A stretch of DNA of 59,297 nt from Alicyclobacillus suci. Its GTDB lineage: Bacteria > Bacillota > Bacilli > Alicyclobacillales > Alicyclobacillaceae. Numbering within the stretch: the stretch's first letter is position 1; each line of letters starts with the position of its first letter. Shown here one piece after another: positions 7,230 to 16,651 of this stretch. The translations under genes and the position numbers were made by a program. The stretch lies in contig NZ_JAFMTW010000021.1 of NCBI RefSeq assembly GCF_017329615.1, positions 1 through 59,297 of the forward strand, read 5' to 3'. The notes beneath the pieces were generated by a model. It saw only the letters and a list, made by a program, of their open reading frames with translations, was not told the origin of the DNA and did not search any database.

Positions 7230-7960
7230 CCCAGAGATTCCTCTACCACCAACTGATAGCCGACACCGCGAACCGTGCGAATCACATCTGTCGCACCAAG
7301 CTCTGTCAGACGTTTGCGCAACCGCGTCACGTTGACCGTGAGCGTATTGTCGTCCACAAACGTCGTATCATCCCAAAGTGCCGTGAGCAACAAGTCGCGC
7401 GACACAACAGCACCCTTTGCTTCCATGAGCGTTCGGAGCAATTCAAACTCTGTCTTCGTCAGGGCTGTCCAATGTCCCTGAAACCCAACCTGCATCTTTC
7501 GAACATTCAGTTCAAACGGTCCAAAGGCCAACGACTCTACGGCGTCACGAACAACATCTGGCGCATTGGCGTACGATCCATAAGCTCTGCGAATTTGAGC
7601 GCGCAGTTTAGCGACTAGCACGTCCATATCAAAGGGTTTGACGATATAATCGTCGCCGCCGTTTTCCAAAGCGAAGACCTGGTCCATACCTGCGTTGCGT
7701 GCCGACACGAAGATGATAGGTGCAACACTCGATTCGCGAATGCGTCGACACCAGTAGAAACCGTCGTACTTCGGCAAGTTGATATCAAGTAAAACAATGT
7801 GTGGAGAAATGTCATCTACAGCGCGCGCAATATCCTGCCGGCAATCGAGAAGAACCGGTTCAAACTCGTAACGCACCAATTGGCGAGCTAACGTGCTCGC
7901 CAATTGGTCGTCATCTTCGACAACCGCCACCAAGAAAGGCGGGTGCGTGCGTTCAGTCAA
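7226..7960 (-). CDS. bceR: BceR-type OmpR-family response regulator
   Basis: The receiver domain (about residues 6-120) has the acidic pair in VVEDDD, the phosphorylated Asp in VLLDINLPKYDGF, Ser in IIFVSAR and Lys in DYIVKPFD. A winged-helix DNA-binding domain follows (LTKTEFELLRTLMEAKGAVV to LRKRLTELGATDVIRTVRGVGYQL). The product should activate the bceAB-type transporter genes downstream. The N-terminus is unsure: TTG at 7960 follows GAGGG at a workable distance and overlaps the cyclase stop by 8 bp; another TTG is at 7978. Coupling to the metabolic genes upstream is unusual for this family. Confidence 0.87.
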   Translation of the reverse strand: MTERTHPPFLVAVVEDDDQLASTLARQLVRYEFEPVLLDCRQDIARAVDDISPHIVLLDINLPKYDGFYWCRRIRESSVAPIIFVSARNAGMDQVFALENGGDDYIVKPFDMDVLVAKLRAQIRRAYGSYANAPDVVRDAVESLAFGPFELNVRKMQVGFQGHWTALTKTEFELLRTLMEAKGAVVSRDLLLTALWDDTTFVDDNTLTVNVTRLRKRLTELGATDVIRTVRGVGYQLVVEESLG

Positions 7961-8594
7961 GAAAGCCAACACCCTCAAACAGCATCACGCGCGCCGGTGC
8001 GGCGTCAATACCCGTCAACTTGAGCGGAGCGGCCACCATGAAGTACTCGCCAGCTGGCACGTTCTTCAACCGCAAACCCTCAATGATGACAATATCTTTG
8101 CTCAAGAGCGCAGTGTGCGTCTCATGGCCGGGTTGGGCGCGTTCTACACCCAATCCGTCAATACCGACGCCAGTAATGCCGATATCTGCCAAATACTCCG
8201 CGCCATCCTGTGCCAAGTAGATAAACTCGTAGTTGAATTCCTCATCCCACGAGTTTTTCGTCTTGAACAACAAAAACTCGCCTGGTTGCGGTTTGTGCGG
8301 TTCAAGATCCGCCCGGCCAATGCCACCCTCGACATCCGTGAGGTCTAACACGCGGCAGTTGCCGACCAACTGCTTCAACTTGACCGTTTCAATTGTCTTA
8401 CCATCTGGAATCATGTGCAGGGGCGCATCAATGTGCGTCCCCGTATGTGCGTCCATGTGAATGCGCGTTTCGTGACTTGAACCCGTCGAGAAATCAGAGG
8501 TCGTCTCGAACCGCGGCCGTTTTTCGTCCTTGTTCTTATAGACCTGCACGCCCTCGTGGATGAGCATGCTCACATCATAAATCGTGCGAGCCAT
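7953..8594 (-). CDS. Cyclase-family metal-dependent hydrolase (KynB-like fold)
   Basis: The family includes kynurenine formamidase and polyketide or isatin hydrolases. The metal-binding signature HTGTHIDAPLH is at about residues 49-59, and a second conserved block VGIDGLGVERAQPGHETHTALL provides the later ligand histidine. Length, 213 residues, is normal. The ATG lies 1 base after the zwf stop with GGAGGTGAAG overlapping the end of zwf, and the stop overlaps the next gene. No kynurenine pathway genes are nearby, so the true substrate is unknown; formamidase is only one possibility. Confidence 0.85.
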   Translation of the reverse strand: MARTIYDVSMLIHEGVQVYKNKDEKRPRFETTSDFSTGSSHETRIHMDAHTGTHIDAPLHMIPDGKTIETVKLKQLVGNCRVLDLTDVEGGIGRADLEPHKPQPGEFLLFKTKNSWDEEFNYEFIYLAQDGAEYLADIGITGVGIDGLGVERAQPGHETHTALLSKDIVIIEGLRLKNVPAGEYFMVAAPLKLTGIDAAPARVMLFEGVGFLD

Positions 8595-8595
8595 C

Positions 8596-10152
8596 TTAGT
8601 ACTTCACCTCCACGGCGTTCGCGCGTTCACGGCTCACCACAGTTTCCACGGACGGGGTTTGATCCCCATACACTGGCCACCACAGCCCTGGGTTCTCCTT
8701 GACCAAGTCGTGTGCCGCCTGTGGGCCCCATTCGCCAGCCGCATAAGTGTACAGTGGCACAGCACCAGTGCGGAACGCTTCTGCAATGGGATCAACAAAC
8801 TTCCAAGCGAGGGACACCTCATCCCAACGCGTGAAGAACGTGGAATCGCCAATCATCGCATCGTGCAACAGGCGCTCGTAAGCTTCTGGAGACTTGTCTG
8901 CCGATTGGCTAAACTCCATCGCAATGGGCACCACGACGTTGTCGGTACCCGGGCGCTTCACGTTCAACTGCATGTACATGCCTTCGACCGGGTTGATGCG
9001 AATAACCAACAGGTTCGGCCCGAGGTTGCCCGCTTGGTTGAAGTACAAGTGTTTCGGCATGTTGCGGAACTGCACCACAATCTCCGTCGATTTGACCGGC
9101 ATGCGTTTCCCTGTACGGATGTAGAACGGAACGCCAGCCCAGCGGAAGTTGTCAATAAACAGCTTCGCCGCAACGAACGTGTCGGTTTGCGAGTTTGGCG
9201 CAACATTTGGTTCTTCCAAATAACCTGGCACAGCCTTGCCATTCATCTGCCCCGCAGTGTACTGACCGCGCACGACGTAGTTCTTCACTTCATCGACGCT
9301 ATAGCGACGCAACGAACGAAGGACCTTCACCTTCTCGTCGCGAATCGCTTCCGTACGCAGACGGCTTGGTGGCTCCATGGCCGTCATCATGACCATTTGC
9401 AACATGTGGTTTTGAATCATGTCGCGCAGTGCGCCAGACGTCTCGTAGTACGATGCGCGGTCCTCGACACCCACCGTCTCACTTGAAGTGATTTGCACCG
9501 ATGCAATCGAACGGTTGTCCCAGAGGGGTTCGAACATGGAGTTCGCAAAACGAATGACCTCGATGTTTTGAACCATTTCCTTGCCGAGATAATGGTCAAT
9601 GCGGTAAATCTCTTCCTCTGCGAACGCCGTTGCCAGTTGGTCGTTCAACTCAGCCGCAGACGCGTAGTCGTGCCCGAACGGCTTCTCGATAATCAGTCGG
9701 CGCCAGCCCTTCGTGTCAGCCAGTCCACTCTGCTTCAGATACAGAGCAGTCTCGCCAAAAAAGCGCGGAGCCATGGATAGGTAGAACATGCGATTGCCGC
9801 CGTGATCAGCCTTTTGCTCCAATTCGAGCACAAAATCGCGAAGGCGCTCGAAATCTTCCAGACGATCCACATTGCCTTGTACATAGTGGATACGCTTCGC
9901 GAACGATTGCCACACCGCGTCCTCAATGTCTTCCTTCACAAATTCCTTCAGTGCTTTATGTACTTCATCGCGGAACGCCTCGTGCGTGTATTGCGAGCGA
10001 GCGGTACCGACGATGCTGATACCATCGGCCAACGAGCCCTTACGATGCAATTGATACAAAGCCGGGAAAAGTTTACGGCGTGCAAGATCGCCTGTCGCCC
10101 CGAACAATACAAACACATGTGGAGGCAATTGATGGGTTGTCTGATTCTCCAC
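8596..10152 (-). CDS. zwf: Glucose-6-phosphate 1-dehydrogenase
   Basis: It oxidises glucose-6-phosphate to 6-phosphogluconolactone with NADP, the entry to the oxidative pentose phosphate pathway. The N-terminal Rossmann fingerprint is [11 protein letters not shown] (residues ~19-29), the active-site block is [13 protein letters not shown], and the catalytic base region and C-terminal sugar-binding strands ([19 protein letters not shown]) are intact. Length, 518 residues, is typical. GTG at 10152 follows TTTGGAG. The cyclase and Bce-type genes follow almost without gaps. The 215 bp upstream hold a terminator and a larger nested hairpin. Confidence 0.95.
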   Translation of the reverse strand: MENQTTHQLPPHVFVLFGATGDLARRKLFPALYQLHRKGSLADGISIVGTARSQYTHEAFRDEVHKALKEFVKEDIEDAVWQSFAKRIHYVQGNVDRLEDFERLRDFVLELEQKADHGGNRMFYLSMAPRFFGETALYLKQSGLADTKGWRRLIIEKPFGHDYASAAELNDQLATAFAEEEIYRIDHYLGKEMVQNIEVIRFANSMFEPLWDNRSIASVQITSSETVGVEDRASYYETSGALRDMIQNHMLQMVMMTAMEPPSRLRTEAIRDEKVKVLRSLRRYSVDEVKNYVVRGQYTAGQMNGKAVPGYLEEPNVAPNSQTDTFVAAKLFIDNFRWAGVPFYIRTGKRMPVKSTEIVVQFRNMPKHLYFNQAGNLGPNLLVIRINPVEGMYMQLNVKRPGTDNVVVPIAMEFSQSADKSPEAYERLLHDAMIGDSTFFTRWDEVSLAWKFVDPIAEAFRTGAVPLYTYAAGEWGPQAAHDLVKENPGLWWPVYGDQTPSVETVVSRERANAVEVKY

Positions 10153-10279
10153 TCCAAATCACGTCCTGTTCTTTGTATATATTTCTGTTTATCATTGTAC
10201 AACAAGCCAATTTAAACATGCAGAGAAACGGAAAAAGTTTGGTAAGGGCATTAAAAATATAAAGGATTAGAACGACGAA

Positions 10280-10352
10280 AACAAGTTCGCCACGCTGCGC
10301 GAACCGCGCCAAAGACCGCCCGACGTCTTGCCAAGCGGTCATCGCGCGGTTC
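10280..10352 (-). terminator. prfB terminator with an overlapping larger hairpin
   Basis: On the minus strand GTTCGC (10299-10304) pairs with GCGAAC (10285-10290), followed by TTGTTTT: a plausible intrinsic terminator. Just upstream, GAACCGCGC (10344-10352) can pair with GCGCGGTTC (10301-10309), enclosing an inner GACCGC/GCGGTC stem (10335-10340 with 10314-10319). The two structures share bases 10301-10304 and exclude each other, as in attenuators. Whether this controls readthrough into zwf is inference. Confidence 0.5.
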
Positions 10353-10367
10353 TTCGTTACCTCTACC

Positions 10368-11511
10368 TTAACCCTGGTTCGCCTGTTCGCGCGCTTGCTC
10401 ACGTGCCAGTTGCCAGCGCAGATACGCGTTAATAAACGGATCTAACATCCCATCGACCACCGCGTGAACGTTGCCGATTTCCTCGTTCGTCCGGTGGTCT
10501 TTCACCATCGAATACGGGTGGAACACGTACGAGCGGATTTGGCTGCCCCAGCCGATATCCTTTTGCTCCCCGCGCAGTTCCGCCAACTCCGCCTCGCGCT
10601 CTTCCCGCCGCTTCTCGGCCAGTCGCGCCTTCAACAAGTTCATCGCGACAGCGCGGTTCTGAATCTGTGACCGCTCACTTTGACAGCTGACCACAATCCC
10701 AGTCGGCAAGTGTGTAATGCGCACCGCGGAATCGGTGGTGTTGACGTGCTGTCCACCAGCTCCCGTGGAACGGTACGTGTCAATGCGTAATTCCTCTGGC
10801 CGCACCTCGATGTCCGAATTATCTTCGGTGATTTCAGGAATGACGTCGACCGACGCAAACGACGTGTGTCGGCGCCCAGACGAGTCAAACGGCGAGATGC
10901 GGACCAGGCGGTGCACGCCCTTCTCCGCTTTTAGATACCCGTACGCATTATGCCCCTTAATCAACAAGGTGACACTTTTGATGCCTGCCTCGTCACCCGG
11001 CAGATAGTCAAGAACATCCACTTTATAACCGTGATCTTCCGCCCAACGGGTGTACATACGCAACAAAATCGACGCCCAGTCCTGCGACTCGGTGCCACCT
11101 GCCCCAGGGTGCAATTCGAGAATGGCATTGTTCGCGTCATACTCGCCGGAGAGCATCAGCTCTAATTCAAACGAATCCATGCCAGCCTTGAGTTTCGCTG
11201 CCAACTCGTTCGCTTCGGCGAACAAGTCCATATCGTTTTCCTCTTGTGCCAATTCCAACGCAACCTCTGCATCGCTATGCAGTTGCGTCATTTCGTTCAT
11301 CTTTTCCACAACCGACTTCAGCGCGTTGACTTCGGAAATCACCTTCTGCGCTTTCGCTTGGTCATCCCAGAAGTCCGCCGCCGTCATCTGATCTTCTAAT
11401 GTTGCAATGCGGGTCTCTTTGGCAGCGACGTCAAAGAGACCTCCCGAAGTCCGCTAAACGAGTAGCCATAGTCTTTAAATCTTGGCGAAGCTCGCCAAAT
11501 GTCTCTGCCAC
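10368..11511 (-). CDS. prfB: Peptide chain release factor 2, with programmed +1 frameshift
   Basis: RF2 ends translation at UGA and UAA. The gene starts at GTG 11511 (AAGGAG upstream), runs 26 codons to an in-frame TGA at 11433-11431 within the slip site CTTTGAC, preceded by the internal Shine-Dalgarno GGGAGG, and continues in the +1 frame from 11432 to 10368. This is the classic autoregulatory site: low RF2 lets ribosomes shift and make more RF2. The main part has the recognition motif SPF ([10 protein letters not shown]) and the catalytic GGQ (GAGGQHVNT). Without the frameshift the annotated protein would wrongly begin at an internal ATG (11387). It follows secA, as in Bacillus. Confidence 0.95.
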
Positions 11512-11705
11512 AACTGTCACTCCTTCAAAATCGGCGTTCGGACACAGTTTCGGAGGCGACACCAAACTGGCGCGCCTCCGCTCGGCAACCGAACTGCCTA
11601 CAAAACGTTGCGTGTGTCATTCATTGTATCAAATCCGGCAAGTTGATGTGCCACGCACATCAACCGCACGAGCGCACGATAGAAGGTTTCGTCTCGTTTG
11701 ACCGA

Positions 11706-14087
11706 TTAACCACCGACCGAATCGTGCATCTCAATAGGTTGTGGTGCCTGTTGAACCGTCGCCTTGAATACGTAGAGGACAACTTCCTCTTCGATGCTGT
11801 GAATCATCGCCTCAAACATCTCAAAGCCCTCACGTTGGTAAATGACGAGCGGGTCAGCTTGGCCATACGAACGCAGGTGGACGCCTTGGCGGAATTGATC
11901 CATCGCGTCGATGTGATCCATCCACTTGGAATCGACCGTCCGCAACAACACAAGCCGCTCCAACTGTCGCAAGAACTCACCCAGTTCCTCCTCGCGCGCG
12001 TCGTAATTCTCGACGAACAGCGCCATGAGTTTCTCTTGGAGCTCGTCCCGTTCCAGTTTGCGAAGCTCTTCTTCTTGCACCTGCCCCGGTGTCAAGAAAT
12101 GCCGCTCTGCGTACTGAAGCAGCCCTTTGATATCCCAATCCTCTGGAATCTGCTCCTCGGAGCAATACACATCCAGCATGTGGCTGATGAGATCTTTGCC
12201 CATTCCCTCGATAATGCTCCGCAGATTTTCCGTCTCGAGAATCTGGCGGCGCTGCTTGTAAATCACTTCACGCTGCTTGTTCATCACGTCGTCGTAACGG
12301 AGGACGTGTTTGCGCGTGTCGTAGTTGTTGCCTTCGACTTTCTTCTGCGCCCGCTCCATCGCGCTCGTCAACATGCGGTGCTCAATTGGCTGATCTTCTT
12401 CAAGCCCCAGCCTATCCATCATCCGCTTGATGTTCTCCGAACCAAACAGACGCAGCAAGTCGTCTTCGAGCGACAAGAAGAACTGCGACGAACCCGGGTC
12501 CCCCTGGCGCCCAGCGCGACCACGCAACTGATTGTCAATCCGTCGGCTCTCATGTCGCTCCGTCCCGATGATGTGCAAACCGCCTACTTCTGCGACGCCT
12601 TCACCGAGCAGGATGTCCGTACCGCGCCCAGCCATATTCGTTGCAATGGTCACCATCCCAGGTTGGCCCGCGAGCGACACGATTTCCGCCTCGCGCGCGT
12701 GGTGCTTCGCATTCAACACCTGGTGTGGCACGCCCTTGGCGTGTAACATCTGCGACAGCCGCTCCGACTTGTCCACAGACGTCGTACCGACAAGCACCGG
12801 CTGCCCCTTCTCATGCCGTGCTGCTATCTCGTTGACCACCGCGTTAAACTTGGCCGCCTCTGTCTTGTAGATGACGTCTCCGAGGTCTTGGCGGCGAAGT
12901 GGGCGGTTCGTCGGGATGGTTACGACATCCATGCCGTAAATCTCGATAAACTCCTTCTCCTCCGTCTTGGCCGTACCCGTCATACCCGACAGCTTGTTGT
13001 ACATGCGGAAGTAGTTTTGCAGCGTGATAGTCGCCAGCGTCTTCGATTCGTTTTGGACGCGGACGCCTTCCTTCGCTTCAATCGCCTGATGCAAACCCTC
13101 GCTGTAACGGCGCCCTTCCATCAAACGACCCGTAAACTCGTCGACAATGCAAATCTCATCGCCCATTACGACATAGTCCTTGTCGCGGTGCATCAGACCA
13201 TGCGCCTTCAACGCCTGCGTGATGTGGTGCATCAGCGTAACGTTGTCAGGATCAAACAAGTTCTCGACCTTAAAGTATTGCTCGGCCTTATGCACACCCG
13301 AATCCGTCAGGTTCGCCGTGCGCATCTTCTCGTCAATTTCATAATCCTCGTCCCTGCGCAAACGGCGGACAAACAAATCGGCGCGGAAGTATAAATCGGC
13401 CGATTTCTCCGCAGGACCCGAAATAATAAGCGGAGTCCGCGCCTCGTCGATCAGAATCGAGTCGACTTCGTCGACGATGGCGAAATGGAGTGTCCGCTGT
13501 ACCATATCTTCGAGCGACATCACCATGTTATCGCGCAGGTAGTCAAACCCAAATTCATTATTCGTCCCGTACGTCACGTCGGCAGCATACGCTTCTCGCT
13601 TTTGCTGCGGCGTCATGTCGTGGCCATTATAGCCAACGGTTAAACCGAGAAATCTGTGTACCTGTCCCGTAATTTCCGCGTCGCGCTTAGCCAAGTAATC
13701 ATTGACCGTCACGACGTGCACGCCCTTGCCCGTCAATCCGTTCAAATACGACGGAAGCGTAGCGACCAAGGTTTTCCCTTCACCAGTCTTCATCTCCGCC
13801 ACACGGCCTTCGTGCAGAACGATGCCGCCCATCAGCTGTACGTCATAATGACGTTGCCCCAAGACGCGCTTGGCCGCCTCCCGCACAACTGCAAATGCTT
13901 CAGGAAGCAGGTCGTCAAGCTTTTCCCCGTTCTCCAGTCGCTGGCGGAACGCCGGTGTCATCGCCTGAAGTTCCTCGTCCGACATATGTTCAAACTGCGC
14001 TTCCAGGCCATTGATCTTCTCAATTTTCCGGCGCAAACGTGCAATATCGCGTTCGTTGGAGTTAAATACTTGCTTGAGGAGTCCCAC
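11706..14087 (-). CDS. secA: Preprotein translocase ATPase SecA
   Basis: SecA drives unfolded preproteins through SecYEG. The 793 residues include Walker A MKTGEGKT near residue 105, the DEVD Walker B box ([10 protein letters not shown]) near 208, the preprotein cross-linking domain, the second nucleotide-binding domain with MAGRGTDI and GRAGRQGD, and the helical wing and scaffold. The chain ends at [10 protein letters not shown] with no C-terminal Cys-rich zinc-binding tail, so it is shorter than B. subtilis SecA. The GTG start follows GGGGGTG. prfB follows downstream. A TTGTGA-N18-TACAAT promoter lies ~135 bp upstream. Confidence 0.96.
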   Translation of the reverse strand: MGLLKQVFNSNERDIARLRRKIEKINGLEAQFEHMSDEELQAMTPAFRQRLENGEKLDDLLPEAFAVVREAAKRVLGQRHYDVQLMGGIVLHEGRVAEMKTGEGKTLVATLPSYLNGLTGKGVHVVTVNDYLAKRDAEITGQVHRFLGLTVGYNGHDMTPQQKREAYAADVTYGTNNEFGFDYLRDNMVMSLEDMVQRTLHFAIVDEVDSILIDEARTPLIISGPAEKSADLYFRADLFVRRLRRDEDYEIDEKMRTANLTDSGVHKAEQYFKVENLFDPDNVTLMHHITQALKAHGLMHRDKDYVVMGDEICIVDEFTGRLMEGRRYSEGLHQAIEAKEGVRVQNESKTLATITLQNYFRMYNKLSGMTGTAKTEEKEFIEIYGMDVVTIPTNRPLRRQDLGDVIYKTEAAKFNAVVNEIAARHEKGQPVLVGTTSVDKSERLSQMLHAKGVPHQVLNAKHHAREAEIVSLAGQPGMVTIATNMAGRGTDILLGEGVAEVGGLHIIGTERHESRRIDNQLRGRAGRQGDPGSSQFFLSLEDDLLRLFGSENIKRMMDRLGLEEDQPIEHRMLTSAMERAQKKVEGNNYDTRKHVLRYDDVMNKQREVIYKQRRQILETENLRSIIEGMGKDLISHMLDVYCSEEQIPEDWDIKGLLQYAERHFLTPGQVQEEELRKLERDELQEKLMALFVENYDAREEELGEFLRQLERLVLLRTVDSKWMDHIDAMDQFRQGVHLRSYGQADPLVIYQREGFEMFEAMIHSIEEEVVLYVFKATVQQAPQPIEMHDSVGG

Positions 14088-14221
14088 CGAACGGTTACAC
14101 CCCCATAAAGATTCCTAGAGCCGTCGATCCCCCATCTACGCCCCCACAACTGCATCCATCCGTCAAGTTTCGACAGACAGACGAAGGGACGAGGTGAATC
14201 GCAATCAACCTCTAATAACAG

Positions 14222-14251
14222 ATTGTACCGTAGGGGAAGGCAATATCACAA
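14222..14251 (-). promoter_or_regulatory. Likely secA promoter
   Basis: TTGTGA (14246-14251) and TACAAT (14222-14227) on the minus strand, 18 bp apart, lie about 135 bp before the secA start. The match is good but not perfect. The rest of the 14088-14355 gap shows no gene. Confidence 0.5.
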
Positions 14252-14355
14252 CAGGAAGGTGTCACTGGGTACAAAAGTACAGGTTAACTTAATATAACCA
14301 GATCATTTCCAATAGCCGAAGTTCCTACCCTACCGCGCTTGACTGCCACCCTCAT

Positions 14356-15579
14356 TTAAAAACGAATGGTCTTGTCCCAAGTGACTTCCGCGTGCGACAA
14401 ACGATGCTTGATGTGCTTCAGCGACGCGCGAACAAGCAAATAAATCCACATCTGCGCATACGAAAAGTACATCAAGGATACGCCAATGACATTTCGAATG
14501 GTTACATTTGAATCGGTCATCAGTGCGCTAAAAATTTGGAGGGAGTACAACAACCAAGATTCGGCCCAAATCAACAACAAAGGTGTTCGAATGTACTCCG
14601 TATGTACCACACCAAACAAACCGAGAACAAACCAGACATCAGAAACCAGCAAAAAGAACACAAAACACACGTAAACCAGGAGCGTCTGCAGCGTGTGGAT
14701 GAGCACTCTGCCCCGAATCCAGCTCGGCGTCCTCAGCGTCTTCTCGATAAGATACAAATTGCCTTGCATCCACCGCGTACGCTGCCGCAACCACACCCGC
14801 ACAGTTTCCGGCTCTTGTTCCCAAGTGCGGGACTCCGGCACAATCGGCAACAATTTGCCTTTAGCAGTCAACTGCAGCGTCAATTCTGCATCTTCGGCGA
14901 GTGCATAGGGATCCCACCCCCCCACATCCAATAAGTCTGACCGCTTAACGAGCATATTGGTTCCCGTCAGAGATCCCAGTTTAAAAAAACACCATCTCCC
15001 CGACTGCATCAAAAGTTGAAATGTGGAAAACTCAAGAGAAATCATCCGCGTCAACCAGTTGCGCTGCTCATTGAGCGTTTTCACATACCCCACCGCACCT
15101 GCGGCACCAGGTGTTCGAACCGCCGCCTCGACCAACAATTTCAAGGCCTGCGGTTCAGGCTGATTGTCAGCGTCGTAGACCGCCACATAGTCTGACTTGG
15201 CGAGAGAGAGTCCATAGTTGAGCACCCGAGACTTCCCTTGAGGACTGCCTGAAGGCACTCGAACATGTTGAATCCTGGTGAATACCTCCGCATACGCATC
15301 AGCCACTTCTCCGGTCTCATCCTGAGAATTGTCATTTAACACGTACACAGTCAAGTCACCCGGATACACCAACTGAACCATCGCTCTCAACGTGTTCCCC
15401 AAAACTTTCCCTTCGTTGTGAGCCGGTATCAAAACGCTCACACTCGGATAGCTTTCGAGCGCCAAAGAAGACTTAGACGATGCCTTGGCTCGAAATATCG
15501 CACCCCCAATAGTCAACACTGTGTAATAGACCAACAGCACCCAAAAGGCGATTGCAATCACGAGTAACGTAATGGTCAT
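14356..15579 (-). CDS. Membrane glycosyltransferase family 2 (BcsA/PgaC-like processive type)
   Basis: Such enzymes polymerise and export polysaccharide. A membrane helix at ~3-25 is followed by the GT-A domain: VSVLIPAHNEG (47-57), the nucleotide-binding YDADN (135-139), the base-containing EDAE (229-232), and the acceptor motif QRTRW (266-270). C-terminal membrane helices lie at roughly 290-395. These are the D, DxD, D and QxxRW signatures of processive synthases such as YdaM, PgaC and BcsA. There is no PilZ domain. The start overlaps the upstream gene's stop (TAATG), so the two are made together. It is read as the synthase of an uncharacterised exopolysaccharide; the sugar is unknown. Confidence 0.85.
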   Translation of the reverse strand: MTITLLVIAIAFWVLLVYYTVLTIGGAIFRAKASSKSSLALESYPSVSVLIPAHNEGKVLGNTLRAMVQLVYPGDLTVYVLNDNSQDETGEVADAYAEVFTRIQHVRVPSGSPQGKSRVLNYGLSLAKSDYVAVYDADNQPEPQALKLLVEAAVRTPGAAGAVGYVKTLNEQRNWLTRMISLEFSTFQLLMQSGRWCFFKLGSLTGTNMLVKRSDLLDVGGWDPYALAEDAELTLQLTAKGKLLPIVPESRTWEQEPETVRVWLRQRTRWMQGNLYLIEKTLRTPSWIRGRVLIHTLQTLLVYVCFVFFLLVSDVWFVLGLFGVVHTEYIRTPLLLIWAESWLLYSLQIFSALMTDSNVTIRNVIGVSLMYFSYAQMWIYLLVRASLKHIKHRLSHAEVTWDKTIRF

Positions 15580-16388
15580 TACAGCGCGCTCCGATCTACA
15601 AATGTGCCTCGCGGATAATACGCCTCTAGCAGACGGACAATTTCTCCCCGCTGATTAATCAGATGATACGAAGAGATCTCTAACATCTCTGTTGCCTTTG
15701 CGTTCAACTGCTCACTCAGCAAATGAAAAAATCTATCCGTTACAATGGACACGCCACGCGCATCCGTGTTCTGAAGCACGAGACCAATCGTGTCATCAGC
15801 CAATTTCCCCACAATATCAAACTTACTTCGGACAGATTGCAAAGCAGCTCTTTCCAACTGAGCGACAAGCGTATCCACCAACTGAAAGCTTCTCTGGTCG
15901 TTGACCACCCGCAAGAAAAGCACATAAGCGCCTTCTCCGCGCCGCCTCGCGCCAGTATATACATCATCCAGCCGATATTGAAACTCATTCACCGTTAGGA
16001 CACCCTGAGTCATAGTATATTTTTCTAAACGTTGGACTCTTTCGATAGCCTGGCGATACTGCAAGACCATTCTTCGCGTAAACGTCGCAGTCAACCACGT
16101 CGTCGTGTACAACACCGTAATAGCCATGTGCTTTGCAATGAACAGTGCCTGGAGTTCAAGACCCGTTGGTGCAATCCACGAAATCAATACAAATAAAAAA
16201 CCGACACATGCGATGCCAGTCGATAGAGCAATGAATCCATACATCGGTTTTGCATAGTACGACATCACTGCAAAAGCGACTGCAATGAGTCCCAAGAATA
16301 TAAAGATCTTCGTTGGGTAAAGCACCGCCAGCAGCAAGATTATCGCTAGCTGAATGGCATAGAGCCCGATAAAAGATAACCGATTCAT
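15579..16388 (-). CDS. Membrane protein with degenerate GGDEF-like domain
   Basis: Residues 1-105 contain four hydrophobic helices. Residues ~110-125 form a linker helix and ~128-225 have the outline of a GGDEF domain, starting LTVNEFQYRLDDVY and ending near DRFFHLL. The active-site GGDEF position is ADDTI (197-201) and the RxxD I-site position is not conserved (RSKFD, 187-191), so no cyclase activity is expected. Degenerate GGDEF membrane proteins such as B. subtilis YdaK partner with a GT2 synthase, and this gene is translationally coupled to one. A receptor or scaffold role is inferred. The fold assignment is by pattern only. Confidence 0.6.
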   Translation of the reverse strand: MNRLSFIGLYAIQLAIILLLAVLYPTKIFIFLGLIAVAFAVMSYYAKPMYGFIALSTGIACVGFLFVLISWIAPTGLELQALFIAKHMAITVLYTTTWLTATFTRRMVLQYRQAIERVQRLEKYTMTQGVLTVNEFQYRLDDVYTGARRRGEGAYVLFLRVVNDQRSFQLVDTLVAQLERAALQSVRSKFDIVGKLADDTIGLVLQNTDARGVSIVTDRFFHLLSEQLNAKATEMLEISSYHLINQRGEIVRLLEAYYPRGTFVDRSAL

Positions 16389-16470
16389 TATAATGTTCCC
16401 CTACCGCGCCGCTATATTTGTAGCAGCGTACGACTCCTGCACATTCATACGCCTCTACGGTGACTCTACT

Positions 16471-16493
16471 AGTATAAGTCGAATTTTGTCGAA
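16471..16493 (-). promoter_or_regulatory. Promoter region of the EPS-like pair with tandem Spo0A-box-like sequences
   Basis: On the minus strand a TATACT -10 (16471-16476) lies ~80 bp before the GGDEF-like gene. On the plus strand TGTCGAA (16487-16493), the core 0A box, and AGTCGAA (16477-16483) lie 10 bp apart, the usual spacing for tandem Spo0A sites. They cover the region between -10 and -35. The -35 itself is weak. Spo0A control is inferred from the motif only. Confidence 0.45.
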
Positions 16494-16564
16494 AGAAAAA
16501 GTAAATTTGTGCATTTTGTCATCAATGATGTGAAGGGCGAAGTGAGATTCGATAGAACAGACGT

Positions 16565-16602
16565 GAATATACAACAGACGCCCGCGAGTCGCAGGCGTCT
16601 GT
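16565..16602 (-). terminator. hpf terminator
   Basis: ACAGACGCC-T-GCG pairs with CGC-G-GGCGTCTGT (16574-16602, one internal mismatch, 3-nt loop), followed on the minus strand by a modest T-rich run. It lies 50 bp after the hpf stop and is nearly symmetric. Confidence 0.75.
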
Positions 16603-16651
16603 AGAATCTTGTATAAATGTCCTTCACTCATACATAAACCACCAGAGGCAA

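Noticed and set aside
11499..12746. Long open frame on the plus strand inside secA
   Set aside because: It is fully antisense to secA, has no Shine-Dalgarno and no family pattern; it is a by-product of codon bias.
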